64,000 bases of DNA from Sphingomonas liriopis (lineage in GTDB: Bacteria; Pseudomonadota; Alphaproteobacteria; Sphingomonadales; Sphingomonadaceae): the NCBI RefSeq assembly GCF_024211255.1, contig NZ_JAMLDY010000008.1, forward strand, positions 62,001-126,000, read 5' to 3'. The position numbers were made by a program, and so were the translations under genes. Numbering within the stretch: the stretch's first letter is position 1; the number at the start of each line of letters is the position of its first letter. Under the pieces are notes generated by a model, which was not told the origin of the DNA, did not search any database, and was given only the letters and a program-made list of their open reading frames with translations. This document shows positions 8,487 to 18,284 of this stretch, piece by piece.

Positions 8487-9995
8487 CTATCTCCGCATCA
8501 TTTCGGGCGAGACGAGCAGCAGCGCGAGCGCCTGTCCGGGGCTTTCGGCGCGGGCGAGCGCCTGGGTGGTGGCGGGCGAGACGGCATCGGGGAACAGCCG
8601 CGGCGCCAGTGCACGCGCGTCGATCGTCGCGCCCGCGCGCGCGGCGAAGCGCTCCGCCGCCTCGACCCGGCGCATCACCGCATCGGGCCCTGCCCAGCTC
8701 GGCGCGGTGTCGTCGTAACCGATCGGCTGGCCCGGCTTCCAGACCGGCTGGCCCAACTGGCCGAGCAGCCCGAGCACCGCCTGCGGCTTCACATCGCCAA
8801 GACCCAGCGCGCGGTAGGACGAGACCGTCCATTCCCATGGCGTCTTGAACTTGGCGGGCGCGGGCGCCCAGGCCTCGGGCGAGGCGATCAGCGCGCGGTA
8901 GAGCGTCGTCAGATCGCCGCCGGAGGTCAGGAACGCCCCCTCCAGCCGCGCGACCATCGCCGGTGGCGGCGCATCGCCGGCGAAATGGCGGGCGAGCTTG
9001 GTCGCGATATGACGCGCGGTCGCCGGATGCGCGGCGAAATCGGCGAGCGCAGCCTGCGCCTGATCCTCCTCGCCGGGTGGATAGGTCTTGCCGAGGATCG
9101 TGCGCGCGCCGGGCTGGTGAATCTGGGCCACGAAGGCGAAGCGGCCCGCCGGCCGATCGGCGACGAAGCGCGCGCCGGGCCCGCCGCCGATCGCGCCCAC
9201 CGTCCAGCCGGTCATCGCGCGGGCGAATTCGGTGACGTCCGCCTGGGTATAGCCGGTGCGCACGCCGAGCGTGTGCAATTCCATGATCTCGCGCGCCAGA
9301 TTTTCGTTGAGCCCGATCCTGCGCCGGCCGCGGGCGGCAGCCTTCGCGCCGACGGGGCTGTCGGGGCCGACCGACACCGCCTGGTCGAGACAGAGCAGCA
9401 TCGCCGGATGCCGCTCGACCGCGAACAGCATGTCGGCGAAGCGGCCCATGACGTGCGGGCGGATCGCCTCCATCTCCAGCGTGCCCGACAGGGCGGTCAG
9501 CTCCAGCTTGTCCGCCGATACCGCGAAGTGATTGGACCAGAACCAGACCAGCCGTTCGGCAAAGGGCGTGTCGGAGGCAACGGCACTCGCCGTCCGCGCG
9601 CCGACCAGCGCGGCATAGTCCCGCTGCGCCGCGCGCTGCGCGATCGCCCGCGCCTCCTGCCTGGCATCGCGCATCGGGGTTGCCGCGGCGGCCGGCGCCA
9701 TTGCAGGCCCGGCCATCGCGGGCGCGGCCATCGCAGCTGGCGGCGTCATCGTCGGAGGGGGCGTCGTCGGCGGCGACATGGGCAGCGCGCCTTGCCGGAT
9801 CGAACGCTGCGTCGCCTGATAGGCGGCGAGCTCGGCGGCGACCGCAGCGCTGGTCGGCGCAGCAGCGACCGGCGCCGGCCGCGGCTCATAGGCTCCGATC
9901 TGTGCCGTCAGCCAACGGCGCGGATCTCCGGGCGGGATTTCGTTCGCACGCGCGCCCAGCCCGAACCGGTTCAATGCGATGGCAGCTTCCGACAT
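8487..9995 (-). CDS. DUF1800 protein
   Basis: 502 residues. The family is recognised from the N-terminal ALNRFGLGAR, the central WFWSNHFAVS and NENLAREIMELHTLGV. A Pro/Ala/Met-rich low-complexity stretch (about residues 70-110) interrupts the N-terminal part. The function is unknown; it nearly always pairs with a DUF1501 protein, as here. No clear signal peptide is seen. The start at 9995 is chosen because an AGGAG lies 9 nt upstream and the family begins with this segment; an earlier ATG at 10070 would add 25 unrelated residues. Confidence 0.88.
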   Translation of the reverse strand: MSEAAIALNRFGLGARANEIPPGDPRRWLTAQIGAYEPRPAPVAAAPTSAAVAAELAAYQATQRSIRQGALPMSPPTTPPPTMTPPAAMAAPAMAGPAMAPAAAATPMRDARQEARAIAQRAAQRDYAALVGARTASAVASDTPFAERLVWFWSNHFAVSADKLELTALSGTLEMEAIRPHVMGRFADMLFAVERHPAMLLCLDQAVSVGPDSPVGAKAAARGRRRIGLNENLAREIMELHTLGVRTGYTQADVTEFARAMTGWTVGAIGGGPGARFVADRPAGRFAFVAQIHQPGARTILGKTYPPGEEDQAQAALADFAAHPATARHIATKLARHFAGDAPPPAMVARLEGAFLTSGGDLTTLYRALIASPEAWAPAPAKFKTPWEWTVSSYRALGLGDVKPQAVLGLLGQLGQPVWKPGQPIGYDDTAPSWAGPDAVMRRVEAAERFAARAGATIDARALAPRLFPDAVSPATTQALARAESPGQALALLLVSPEMMRR

Positions 9996-10204
9996 CTCGC
10001 GATGCTCCTGAACCCCGGCATTCCGCCGTACGCCCGAATTGTCGCAGAATTGTGCCAGTACCGGGCACACTTACGATTGCATGAGACGCAATCCTGCCCC
10101 GTCCGCTTTGCAATTGATCGATTTGCTGCACCGCAATATCGATCACATCCGAAAGTTGGGAAGGACCTGATCTGGCTCGACGCACTCAATTGCGGGAGAC
10201 GATC

Positions 10205-10498
10205 ATGCGCAAGACCTTTGCTATCCTGGCCACCATCGCGGCCACGCTGACCTCGACCATCGGCATGGCGCGCGAGGGCGAGCGGTCGTTCCGGCACGAC
10301 GGCCAGACCTATGTCTACACCAGCACCGTCGTCGACGGGGCCAAGGTCATCAGCGGCCGCCGCTATCCCGCGGGCGCCCCGTTCCGCCTCACCGTGCGCG
10401 GCAACCACGTGACCGGCACCGCCGGCGGCGTGCCGGTGTCGTTCCGCACCGCGGACGCCAAGGGTGCGGCGGAGCCGATCCAGCTCGCCTCGAACTGA
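10205..10498 (+). CDS. Small secreted protein of unknown function
   Basis: 97 residues. The N-terminus MRKTFAILATIAATLTSTIGMA reads as a signal peptide cleaved near MA-RE; the mature part is about 75 residues, polar and beta-rich (FRHDGQTYVYTSTVV...). I do not recognise a family. It diverges from the DUF1800 gene across about 210 bp and shares that promoter region. The preceding GGGAG (10194-10198) is a fair ribosome-binding site. Confidence 0.7.
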   Translation: MRKTFAILATIAATLTSTIGMAREGERSFRHDGQTYVYTSTVVDGAKVISGRRYPAGAPFRLTVRGNHVTGTAGGVPVSFRTADAKGAAEPIQLASN

Positions 10499-10594
10499 GC
10501 GGGTGGCGGACCGGTCTTCTTCGCGTGAGGGGAGGAAGGGGTCCGCGGCCGGCGAACGCACCGCCATCGTCATCCGTCACGCTCCATCCCTATC

Positions 10595-10677
10595 CGTCAC
10601 CCCAGCGAAAGCTGGGGTCTCCGCGTGGATCGGCTGCCCCATCCCAGGCGGAAGACCCAGCTTTCGCCGGGGTGACG
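10595..10677. repeat. Family C palindromic repeat, copy 1
   Basis: CACCCCAGCGAAAGCTGGGG near 10598 is mirrored by CCAGCTTTCGCCGGGGTG near 10657-10674. A closely similar copy lies at 55749-55831. With the family B copy below it fills the 314-nt convergent gap 10499-10812. Confidence 0.85.
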
Positions 10678-10722
10678 ATGGGTCGCGCAAGGTCGCATAG
10701 CTTGATGACTTGAAGTAGCTCC

Positions 10723-10791
10723 ACCGTTCGCCCTGAGCCTGTCGAAGGGTCTGGGTCTCACCTGTGCTGCGACAGGCTCAGCACGAACGGA
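10723..10791. repeat. Family B palindromic repeat, copy 2
   Basis: CGTTCGCCCTGAGCCTGTCG on the left and CGACAGGCTCAGCACGAACG on the right form the inverted pair, as in copy 1 at 581-654. It lies just past the dgt stop codon, between convergent genes. Confidence 0.85.
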
Positions 10792-10812
10792 GTCGGTTCA
10801 AGCCATCACGCC

Positions 10813-11979
10813 CTAAAACCCCTCCGGCAGCTCGATCGCGCCGACCAGCTCGCGATAGCGCGCGATGGCGAAGCGATCCGTCATGCCAGCGATGAAGTCT
10901 GCGATATATCGACTGCGCCCCGGTTCGTCGGTCGGCACGCCCTCACACCAATCCGCGCTCATCGCCGACGGATCCGCGCGATAGGCGGCGAACAGCCCCG
11001 CGACGATGCCATGCGCCGCATCCGCCGCCGCCAGCTGGCGGGGGTGGTGGTACAGATTGGCGTACATGAAGCGCTTGAGGTCGCGTTCCTCCTCGCGCAT
11101 CGCGGGCGAGAAGCCGCACAGCGCCTCGCCCGCCGCGCGCACGTCGTCGGCGCTGGCGACGCCCGATGCGGCGATGCGGCGGCGGGTTTCCTCGATCAGG
11201 TCGTTGACCATCGTGCCGATCTGGCTGCGGACGAGCTCGCTCGCCAGCCGCTTGGGCGCAACATCGGGAAAGCGCGCACGCGCCGCATCCCAGCCGCGCG
11301 CGACGATCGGCACCGCGAGCAGCTGGTCGAGCGTCAGCAGCCCGGCGCGCAGGCCATCGTCGATATCGTGATTGTCATAGGCGATGTCGTCCGCGATCGC
11401 CGCCACCTGCGCCTCGAGCCCGGCATGCGTCGCCAGATCGAGGGGAAAGCGCGCATCGGCCTCGCGCAGCGCCCAGCCGGGATGCCGCACCGGGCCGTTG
11501 TGCTTGGCGAGCCCCTCCAGCGTCTCCCACGTCAAATTGAGCCCGTCCCAACGCGGATAGGGCCGCTCGATATGCGTCAGCGCTCGCAGCGTATGGCCGT
11601 TGTGGTCGAAGCCGCCGGCATCGGCCAGCGCCGCCTTCAGCGCATCCTCGCCGGCATGCCCGAACGGCGGATGGCCGATATCGTGCGCCAGGCACAGCGC
11701 CTCGGTCAGATCCTCGTTCAATCCCAGCACGCGCGCGATCGTGCGGCCGATCTGCGCGACCTCCAGACTGTGGGTCAGGCGGACGCGGAAATGGTCGCCG
11801 TCGGGGGCCATGAACACCTGGGTCTTGTGGCGCAGGCGGCGGAAGCTGATCGAATGGACGATCCGGTCGCGGTCGCGCTGGAAATCGTCACGCGGGCCGC
11901 GCGCGGTCCCGCCATCTTCCGGGTGTAGCCGCCCCCTGCTGCGCGCCGGATCCGAAGCCCAGGGCGCGCATGCGCTCAC
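10813..11979 (-). CDS. dgt: dGTP triphosphohydrolase family protein
   Basis: 388 residues, an HD-domain deoxynucleotide triphosphohydrolase that converts dNTPs to nucleosides and triphosphate. Metal-binding residues are seen in [13 protein letters not shown] (His) and [16 protein letters not shown] (His-Asp). The start is a GTG overlapping the upstream SPOR/TPR gene by 4 nt (GTGA); the nearby ATG at 11971 is out of frame. In related genomes this gene usually adjoins argS; here 3.5 kb with three genes lies between. Confidence 0.93.
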   Translation of the reverse strand: MSACAPWASDPARSRGRLHPEDGGTARGPRDDFQRDRDRIVHSISFRRLRHKTQVFMAPDGDHFRVRLTHSLEVAQIGRTIARVLGLNEDLTEALCLAHDIGHPPFGHAGEDALKAALADAGGFDHNGHTLRALTHIERPYPRWDGLNLTWETLEGLAKHNGPVRHPGWALREADARFPLDLATHAGLEAQVAAIADDIAYDNHDIDDGLRAGLLTLDQLLAVPIVARGWDAARARFPDVAPKRLASELVRSQIGTMVNDLIEETRRRIAASGVASADDVRAAGEALCGFSPAMREEERDLKRFMYANLYHHPRQLAAADAAHGIVAGLFAAYRADPSAMSADWCEGVPTDEPGRSRYIADFIAGMTDRFAIARYRELVGAIELPEGF

Positions 11980-14120
11980 TTGGCGGGCAGCCTGGTGACG
12001 GCCTGCCCCGCGTCGCTGGTGAAGGTGAATGCCGACACCCCCGCCCTGGCGAGCTGGTTGACGAAGGCGCGCGCCTCCGTATCGGTCTTGAACGGCCCGG
12101 TGAGCACGCGGTTGGTCGCGCGCAGCGGCGTCGACCAGCCGCCGCGGCTGCCGAACACCGCCGGCGCCTTGGCCCTGACCGCGGCATAGGCCTTGGGCAG
12201 GTCGCCCGCATAGGCGCCACCCGCGACCTGCACCCAGATGCGTTCGGGATTGGCGCGCGCGGCCTTCTTCTCCTCGGCCGCCGCCTTGGCCTCGGCAAGC
12301 TTCTTTTCGTCGGCGAGCTTCTTGGCGGCGAGCGCCTTCTTGTCGGCCGCAGCCTTGCGATCGGCGGTGCGCTTGTCGGCGGCAGCCTTGGCGGCGAGCG
12401 CCTTCTCGGCGGCGGCGTCGCGTTCCTCCTTGGCCTTCGCCTCGGCGACGACGCGCGCGGCGCTCTCGGGCGGCGGTGCGGTGACGGGTACAGGCTTGGC
12501 CGGTACGACGACGCCCAGTTCGGCCGCCGGGATCGACAGGCCGGCGACGATCCGCGCGAGCACCGAATCGGCCTCCGCCCGCGACGGCGGCGCAGAGAAA
12601 TCGGGCGGGGTGGTCGCCGTCACCGCGGCCGGCGCCGGAGCCGCCGGGGTGGGGGTCGCCGCGACGACCGGCTGAACCGGCGACGTGGCGAAGCCGGGCG
12701 ATGGCGTGGCCGATCGTACCGGGGCAGCGGTCGTCGGCGCAGGCGACGTCGTTGCCACCGGTGCGACAGCCGCAGGCACCGTGGCGACCGTGGCGGGACG
12801 TGTGACGGTCGCCAGCGGTTCGGCGACGTTGCTGGCAACGACGGGCGTCGTTGTAGCAGGAGCGACCGCGACAGGACGCCCGACGCCCGGCGACGACGTG
12901 GCGGCCGGGTTGCCGGTAATCGAAGCGGTGGTGACGGGGGCGACCGTATTGCCCGTAATGAGCGCGGTTGTATTGCCGGTAATCGAAGCGGTCGTGGTGA
13001 CAGGCGCGGTCGTGATGCCGGCAACCGGAGCAATCGTCGTGACGGGAACGGCCGGACGCGTCACCACTGGCGCGGCGCTCGCCAGCGTCACCGGCGCGCT
13101 ACGGGTAGGTTGCGGCAGCGGCTGGACACGCGCGAGCGCGGCGGTCGCCGCCGGATAGGAAGGCGCCGCCGGAGAGGACGATGCCGCCGGCTGGCGCGTA
13201 TTGGCAGCGAGAGCGATCGGTTCGCGTCCGGCGCGGTCCCGCCGCCGCCTGTCGCGATCCCTGCCCTTCGGCTGCTGTACCGCCTGGACCGACGCCAGCG
13301 TCACCGGCTGCGGTTCGGGCGCAAGCTGCGGCAGGTTGGGCGCGAGGCGCGCGTCGGCGATGCGTTCGGGCGTCGCATGCACCTCGCCGAAATGCACCGC
13401 GAAGGCGCGATCGGCGGCGGGCAGCGCGGGCAGACGGCGGAAGAAAGGCAGCAGCCCCTGCGCCATGCCCTGCGGCAGCATCGTGGTGACGATCCGTTCC
13501 GCCCCCGCCTGATCGCCGCTCATCGCCAGCACGAAGGCGCGCACGCGCCACGCGCTGCGATCCGCCTTGCGCAGCAGGGGATCGAGCTGTTCCAGCGCCG
13601 CCTCGCGCTTGCCGACGATACCGAGCGACAGCGCATAGCGCTTGACGATCTCGTCGTCCGCCCGCGTCTTGAGCGCCAGCCGGTAATCGCGTTGCGCGCG
13701 CTCGGATTGGCCGATCAGGTCGTAGGCGAGGCCGCGATCGGCGGCGAAACGGCTCACGGGATAACCCGCCGCCTCGGCCTGCGCGAAATAGCGCAGCGCC
13801 TCGCCGGGGCGTTCCGAACGGACGAGGATCGCGCCCTCCCCCGCCTTGATCCGCGGATCGCTGACCGACACCTTTTCCGCGCGCGCATAGAGCGAGGCCG
13901 CGCCGCTGAGGTCGCCCAGCGCCAGCGACAGGTCCGCCGCCGCGATCAACGCATTGAGATCGCGCGGATTGGCGGCGAGCGCGCGCATCTGCTCGGCGAG
14001 CCGGTCGGCATCGGTCGTGCCGGGCAGCGCCTGCACCACCTCCTGCGCCGACGACGCGACCGGCGCACACGTCAGCAGCAGGGCAGCGGACGCCAGCAAA
14101 GCGGGGATCAGGATACGCAT
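11976..14120 (-). CDS. TPR and SPOR-domain envelope protein
   Basis: 714 residues. Signal peptide 1-25; TPR-like helical repeats about 35-230; a long Ala/Pro/Thr/Val-rich region about 280-525 with several near-copies of TTASITGN; a Lys/Ala/Glu-rich helical stretch about 545-625; and a C-terminal SPOR domain about 632-714 ([10 protein letters not shown]...). Such architecture suggests a periplasmic protein scanning septal peptidoglycan, with TPRs as the docking part. It overlaps dgt by 4 nt. The low-complexity middle is probably a flexible spacer. Confidence 0.85.
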   Translation of the reverse strand: MRILIPALLASAALLLTCAPVASSAQEVVQALPGTTDADRLAEQMRALAANPRDLNALIAAADLSLALGDLSGAASLYARAEKVSVSDPRIKAGEGAILVRSERPGEALRYFAQAEAAGYPVSRFAADRGLAYDLIGQSERAQRDYRLALKTRADDEIVKRYALSLGIVGKREAALEQLDPLLRKADRSAWRVRAFVLAMSGDQAGAERIVTTMLPQGMAQGLLPFFRRLPALPAADRAFAVHFGEVHATPERIADARLAPNLPQLAPEPQPVTLASVQAVQQPKGRDRDRRRRDRAGREPIALAANTRQPAASSSPAAPSYPAATAALARVQPLPQPTRSAPVTLASAAPVVTRPAVPVTTIAPVAGITTAPVTTTASITGNTTALITGNTVAPVTTASITGNPAATSSPGVGRPVAVAPATTTPVVASNVAEPLATVTRPATVATVPAAVAPVATTSPAPTTAAPVRSATPSPGFATSPVQPVVAATPTPAAPAPAAVTATTPPDFSAPPSRAEADSVLARIVAGLSIPAAELGVVVPAKPVPVTAPPPESAARVVAEAKAKEERDAAAEKALAAKAAADKRTADRKAAADKKALAAKKLADEKKLAEAKAAAEEKKAARANPERIWVQVAGGAYAGDLPKAYAAVRAKAPAVFGSRGGWSTPLRATNRVLTGPFKTDTEARAFVNQLARAGVSAFTFTSDAGQAVTRLPAK

Positions 14121-14302
14121 GGGATGGGATCAGCCTAGAGCGCAGCGATGCTGAACCGGCAATGTCCGCCGCACGCCCGCGCGGTGAAGCGAGGCTAAGC
14201 GGCGACGAACATGGCGGGTGGTGGGGAGGCCGCATTGGAGGCTGCGCTTTCGAGACAACAGCATGCAGCGATGGAGTCGCTGCGCCTTCACCCCACACTG
14301 TT

Positions 14303-14410
14303 CGTCACCCCGGACTTGTTCCGGGGTCCACCGGGCGGCGAGCGAAACGTTCGCCCCTCCAGCCGATGCGGCTGCCGCACCGTGGACCCCGGAACACGTC
14401 CGGGGTGACG
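14303..14410. repeat. Family A palindromic repeat, copy 2
   Basis: CCCCGGACTTGTTCCGGGG is mirrored by CCCCGGAACACGTCCGGGG. It lies in the 361-nt gap 14121-14481 between the end of ftsZ and the start of the TPR/SPOR gene. The rest of the gap shows no further gene. Confidence 0.9.
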
Positions 14411-14481
14411 GTGGGTGGGGGGCAAGGTAGCGTGTTCCACGCACCGTTACCCCCCAACAGGACCCACCCGCCGCGAAATGC

Positions 14482-15981
14482 CTACTGGTTGTTCTGCCGG
14501 TGCAGGAAGCGCGGCAGGTCGAGCGGTTCCTTGCCGTCGCCGTCGCTGTCGTCGCGTGCCGGGCCACGGGCGGCGTTGGACATGCGTTCGAACAACGTCC
14601 CCCCCAGCTTGACGCGCGGCTGCGGTGCCGCTTCGGGAGCGGGGGTGTCGCTGCCCGGGGCGATCCACGGACGGCGCCCCGTTTCGGGCGCACTCGCCGG
14701 TGCCGGCTGCTCGGCCTGAGCCTGCGGCTGCGGCACGATCGTCTCGGCGCCGAGCACCAGTTCGCCGTCGGCCGCATCGGCCGGCTGCGCCGGTGCATTG
14801 CCCCCGACCGCATCGGCGGCGTCGAGTTCGAGCGGCGCCGACCGGGCTGCAGGAGGCGCGGTGAACGACACCGACGGCGCGGGCGCCGCAGCAGGCGCAG
14901 CTTCCGGGGTCGCCGCGGTCGGACGGAACGAGGTGCTGTCGTCGGTCTTGCGACCCATGCCGAAGCTGAACGACTTGGCCGCCTCCGGCGCCGGTGCGGG
15001 CACGCCGGGCTTAGCGTCCGAATCGATGCCGGTCGCGACGACCGAGACGCGAATGCGCCCCTCCAGCTCGGGATTGAACGCCGAACCCCAGATGATGTTG
15101 GCGTCGGGATCGACCAGGTCGCGGATGTGGTTCGCCGCCTCGTCCACCTCGAGCAGGCGCATGTCGTCGCCGCCGGTGATCGAGATGATGACGCCCTTCG
15201 CGCCCTGCATCGACACCCCGTCGAGCAGCGGGTTGGCGATCGCCTTCTGCGCCGCTTCCAGCGCGCGGTTGTCGCCCGACGCCTCGCCGGTGCCCATCAT
15301 CGCCTTGCCCATCTCCTGCATCACCGAACGGACGTCGGCGAAATCGAGGTTGATGAGGCCGGGCATGACCATCAGGTCGGTGATGCCGCGCACGCCCTGC
15401 TGCAGCACCTCGTCCGCCATCTCGAACGCTTCCTTGAACGTCGTGTTGGCGTTGGCGATCAGGAACAGATTCTGGTTCGGAATGACGATCAGCGTGTCGA
15501 CGTACTTCTGCAGCTCCTCGATGCCGCCATCGGCGCTCTTGGCACGGCGGTTACCCTCGAAGCTGAACGGCTTGGTCACCACGCCCACGGTCAGGATGCC
15601 CATGTCGCGCGCCGCCTTGGCGATCACCGGCGCGGCACCCGTGCCGGTGCCGCCGCCCATCCCTGCGGCGATGAAGCACATGTGTGCGCCCTCCAGCCGC
15701 TTGGCGAGGTCGTCGATCGTCTCTTCCGCCGCCGCGCGACCGATTTCCGGCCGCGAACCCGCGCCGAGACCCTGCGTGATCTTGGCGCCGAGCTGAATAC
15801 GGTGCGGTGCGATCGACGACTTCAGCGCCTGCGCATCGGTGTTGGCGACCAGGAAATCGACGCCCTGCACGTCGGCGCGCATCATGTTGGCGATCGCGTT
15901 GCCGCCCGCGCCGCCGACGCCGATCACGGCGATGCGGGGGGTCAGCTCGTCGACCTCGGGAGTGATGAATTCGATGCTCAT
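14482..15981 (-). CDS. ftsZ: Cell division protein FtsZ
   Basis: 499 residues. Tubulin-like GTPase forming the Z ring. GVGGAGGN (about 21-28) and the tubulin signature GGGTGTG (109-115) bind GTP; the [10 protein letters not shown] loop is also present. Residues about 320-480 form a disordered Ala/Pro linker, long as usual in alphaproteobacteria, ending in the conserved tail [11 protein letters not shown] that binds FtsA. The start is the ATG at 15981 with GGAGAAAG upstream. It is the last gene of the dcw cluster, 111 nt after ftsA, where a promoter of its own could lie. Confidence 0.98.
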   Translation of the reverse strand: MSIEFITPEVDELTPRIAVIGVGGAGGNAIANMMRADVQGVDFLVANTDAQALKSSIAPHRIQLGAKITQGLGAGSRPEIGRAAAEETIDDLAKRLEGAHMCFIAAGMGGGTGTGAAPVIAKAARDMGILTVGVVTKPFSFEGNRRAKSADGGIEELQKYVDTLIVIPNQNLFLIANANTTFKEAFEMADEVLQQGVRGITDLMVMPGLINLDFADVRSVMQEMGKAMMGTGEASGDNRALEAAQKAIANPLLDGVSMQGAKGVIISITGGDDMRLLEVDEAANHIRDLVDPDANIIWGSAFNPELEGRIRVSVVATGIDSDAKPGVPAPAPEAAKSFSFGMGRKTDDSTSFRPTAATPEAAPAAAPAPSVSFTAPPAARSAPLELDAADAVGGNAPAQPADAADGELVLGAETIVPQPQAQAEQPAPASAPETGRRPWIAPGSDTPAPEAAPQPRVKLGGTLFERMSNAARGPARDDSDGDGKEPLDLPRFLHRQNNQ

Positions 15982-16092
15982 GACCTGACTTTCTCCGCCC
16001 CTTCCGGTGAACGTGCCGGGACCCAAGATTAACCTTTTGCCTCAACGACTCGCAACGTTCCACAGAAAACGGTGGCAAGCCATCGACGCCGC

Positions 16093-17355
16093 TCAATAAT
16101 TCGCGCGCGCCGCCTGGATCAGCTTGCGCATCATGCCCATGCCCTTCTGGCGATGAACGGTGGTTTGCTGCGGCGCGACCCCGCGCAGATCGATCGGATC
16201 GGTCGCCGCATAGAAGGCGAGGCCCGCCAGCGTCGCGAACGCCGGCCCGGCATGCGCCTCCGGCAGGGCGGTCAGCCCGCGCGGCCGGCCGATGCGCACC
16301 GATCGGCCCAGCGCCTGCTGCGCGTAATCGGCGATGCCCTTCAGCTCCGCACCACCGCCGGTCAGTACGACCTGACGCCCGACCGGTCCTTCGAACTTCA
16401 GCTGGCTGAGCGCCTTGCGGATCTCGTCCATCTGATGCTCCAGCCGCTGGCGGACGATGCCGATCAGCTGCGCCTTGGTGATCTGCATCCCGCCGTGGAC
16501 GTCGTCCTCGGCGGCGATCGGCATCACCGGGATCATCTCGTGATTGTCGCGCGGGGAGGCATTGGCGCTGCCGTGGAAGCACTTCATCCGCTCCGCCTGC
16601 GCGCGACGCGTGCCGAAGGCGCTGGCGATATCGTCGGTGATGTCCTGCCCACCCATCGGGATCGAACACAGCCCGACCAGCATGCCCCCGGCGAACAGCG
16701 ACACGTTGGTGATCCCCGCGCCGATCTCGACCAGCGCGACGCCCAGTTCGCGTTCCTCCTCGGACAGGCAGGCGAGCCCCGTCGCCACCGGCGCGGCGAT
16801 GATCGACTTCACCTCGAGATGCGCCGATCGCACGCACAGATCGAGGTTGCGCACCGGCGATCCGTCCGCGGCGACGACATGGATATGGACACCCAGCCGG
16901 TCGGCGTGCAGCCCGAGCGGCTTCTTCACCCCGGTCAGCCCGTCGAGCGTATACAGCGCCGGCTGCGCGTGCAGCACCATCCGCCCCTGCGGATCGATCG
17001 AGTTGCGCCCCGCCGCCAGCAGCGCGTCGATATCCGCCTGTTCGACGCGATGCCCGCCCAGCTCGAACTCGACCTCGGCGACGTCGCTGACGAGGCCGCC
17101 GGCGGAAAAGCCGACCCAGACGTTCTCGATGTTGATCCCCGCGATCCGTTCCGCCTGTTCGACCGCCTCGCGCACCGCCGCCTCGGTCGCGGCCATGTCG
17201 GCGATATAGCCGCGCTTGACGCCGCGGCTCTCGCGCTGGCCGGTACCGAGCACGATCAGCTCGCCGCCGTCGCCCTTCTGCGCGATCATCGCCGACACCT
17301 TCGACGACCCGATGTCGAGCGCCGTAATCAGCCCTTCGGTCGCGACTTTCGCCAT
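16093..17355 (-). CDS. ftsA: Cell division protein FtsA
   Basis: 420 residues. Actin-like ATPase that tethers FtsZ to the membrane and recruits late division proteins. The N-terminal ATP-binding motif ITALDIGSSKVSAMIA and the later VVLTGGGAELKG are typical. The C-terminus ends MMRKLIQAARANY, a possible short amphipathic membrane anchor. Its ATG shares one base with the ftsQ stop (TGATG). Confidence 0.97.
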   Translation of the reverse strand: MAKVATEGLITALDIGSSKVSAMIAQKGDGGELIVLGTGQRESRGVKRGYIADMAATEAAVREAVEQAERIAGINIENVWVGFSAGGLVSDVAEVEFELGGHRVEQADIDALLAAGRNSIDPQGRMVLHAQPALYTLDGLTGVKKPLGLHADRLGVHIHVVAADGSPVRNLDLCVRSAHLEVKSIIAAPVATGLACLSEEERELGVALVEIGAGITNVSLFAGGMLVGLCSIPMGGQDITDDIASAFGTRRAQAERMKCFHGSANASPRDNHEMIPVMPIAAEDDVHGGMQITKAQLIGIVRQRLEHQMDEIRKALSQLKFEGPVGRQVVLTGGGAELKGIADYAQQALGRSVRIGRPRGLTALPEAHAGPAFATLAGLAFYAATDPIDLRGVAPQQTTVHRQKGMGMMRKLIQAARANY

Positions 17356-18284
17356 CAGCCCTCTACCCCTGTCTGCGCGCCGGCCGTTCCCGTCGGCGGC
17401 GTGGTGGTTTCGCTCGGGTCCGGCACGTTGTGCGCCATGCTCGCCCCCGGTTTGCGCGCGACCAGCTTGGCCGGATCACGCATGTCGAACCGCAGCCAGC
17501 CGCGCCCCAGCAGGGGCCGCGATCCGTCCAGTTCGGCGAATTTGAGCAACGCCGCCGGCGCGCCATCCTCGGGCAGCGCCAGCGTCTCGCCGCTGTCGAA
17601 GGTGAGGTCCCAGCGCCGGTTGCCGATCCACGTCGCCGCCTTGACCCGCGGTTTCAGCGCCGGCGCCGCGGCGAGCAGCGCCTGATAGCCCGGCTCCTGC
17701 CGATCCGCGCCGGGGCCGATGACCAGCGGCAGGTCGGGGATCGCATCGGGCCGCACCGGCTCCAGCAGCACGCCGTCCTTGTCGATCAGCGTCAGCTGGC
17801 CATTGTCCTGCCACACCGCGGCGGGCGAACGCTCGACGATATCGACCAGCAAGGTATCGGGCAGCCGGCGCGAGACGTGCGCGTCGGCGATCCAGCCGTA
17901 GCGCAGCAGCTTCTGGCGCACCGCCTCCAGATCGACCAGCGGCATCGCGCGGCTCTGCTGGTCGAGCGCGACGGCATAGACGCTCATCCGGTCCATCCGC
18001 TTGAGCCCGGTCACCTCGATCTGCTCGACGCGGAACCCCGCCTGCCCCGCCCCTTCGGCGATCGCGGTGCCGATCATGCCGGGGATGCCGATCCACGTCA
18101 CCGCGGCGAGCGCCAGCGCGATGCCGCCGCCGGTGATCGTCCAGGTCGCCGCCTTGCGGATCGTATCCTCGCTGACCGGCAGCGCGGCGACGGCGCGTTC
18201 GAACACCGACGCCTTGCGCACCGGCTGGCGGCGACGTCCGGTCGGCCGCTTGGGCGGCGCGCCGCGCTTGATCGTGCGACTCAT
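17355..18284 (-). CDS. ftsQ: Cell division protein FtsQ
   Basis: 309 residues: a basic cytoplasmic N-terminus, one membrane helix (about 48-70), a POTRA domain beginning VEQIEVTGLKRMDRMSVYA, and the FtsQ beta domain. It links the cytoplasmic ring to the FtsB/FtsL/FtsI/FtsW complex. The Pro/Thr-rich C-terminus is variable. The start overlaps the ddl stop by 4 nt and the end overlaps ftsA by one base. Confidence 0.95.
   Translation of the reverse strand: MSRTIKRGAPPKRPTGRRRQPVRKASVFERAVAALPVSEDTIRKAATWTITGGGIALALAAVTWIGIPGMIGTAIAEGAGQAGFRVEQIEVTGLKRMDRMSVYAVALDQQSRAMPLVDLEAVRQKLLRYGWIADAHVSRRLPDTLLVDIVERSPAAVWQDNGQLTLIDKDGVLLEPVRPDAIPDLPLVIGPGADRQEPGYQALLAAAPALKPRVKAATWIGNRRWDLTFDSGETLALPEDGAPAALLKFAELDGSRPLLGRGWLRFDMRDPAKLVARKPGASMAHNVPDPSETTTPPTGTAGAQTGVEG

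Noticed and set aside
11970..14138. A 722-codon plus-strand frame, rich in Arg and Gly, opposite the SPOR/TPR gene
   Set aside because: It mirrors the low-complexity coding of the minus strand; no start signal and no motif.
16027..16050. TTAA-type motif and a GACTC methylation site upstream of ftsZ, as in CtrA/CcrM control
   Set aside because: The half-sites are 9 rather than 7 nt apart and one is TCAA; a single GANTC is expected by chance.
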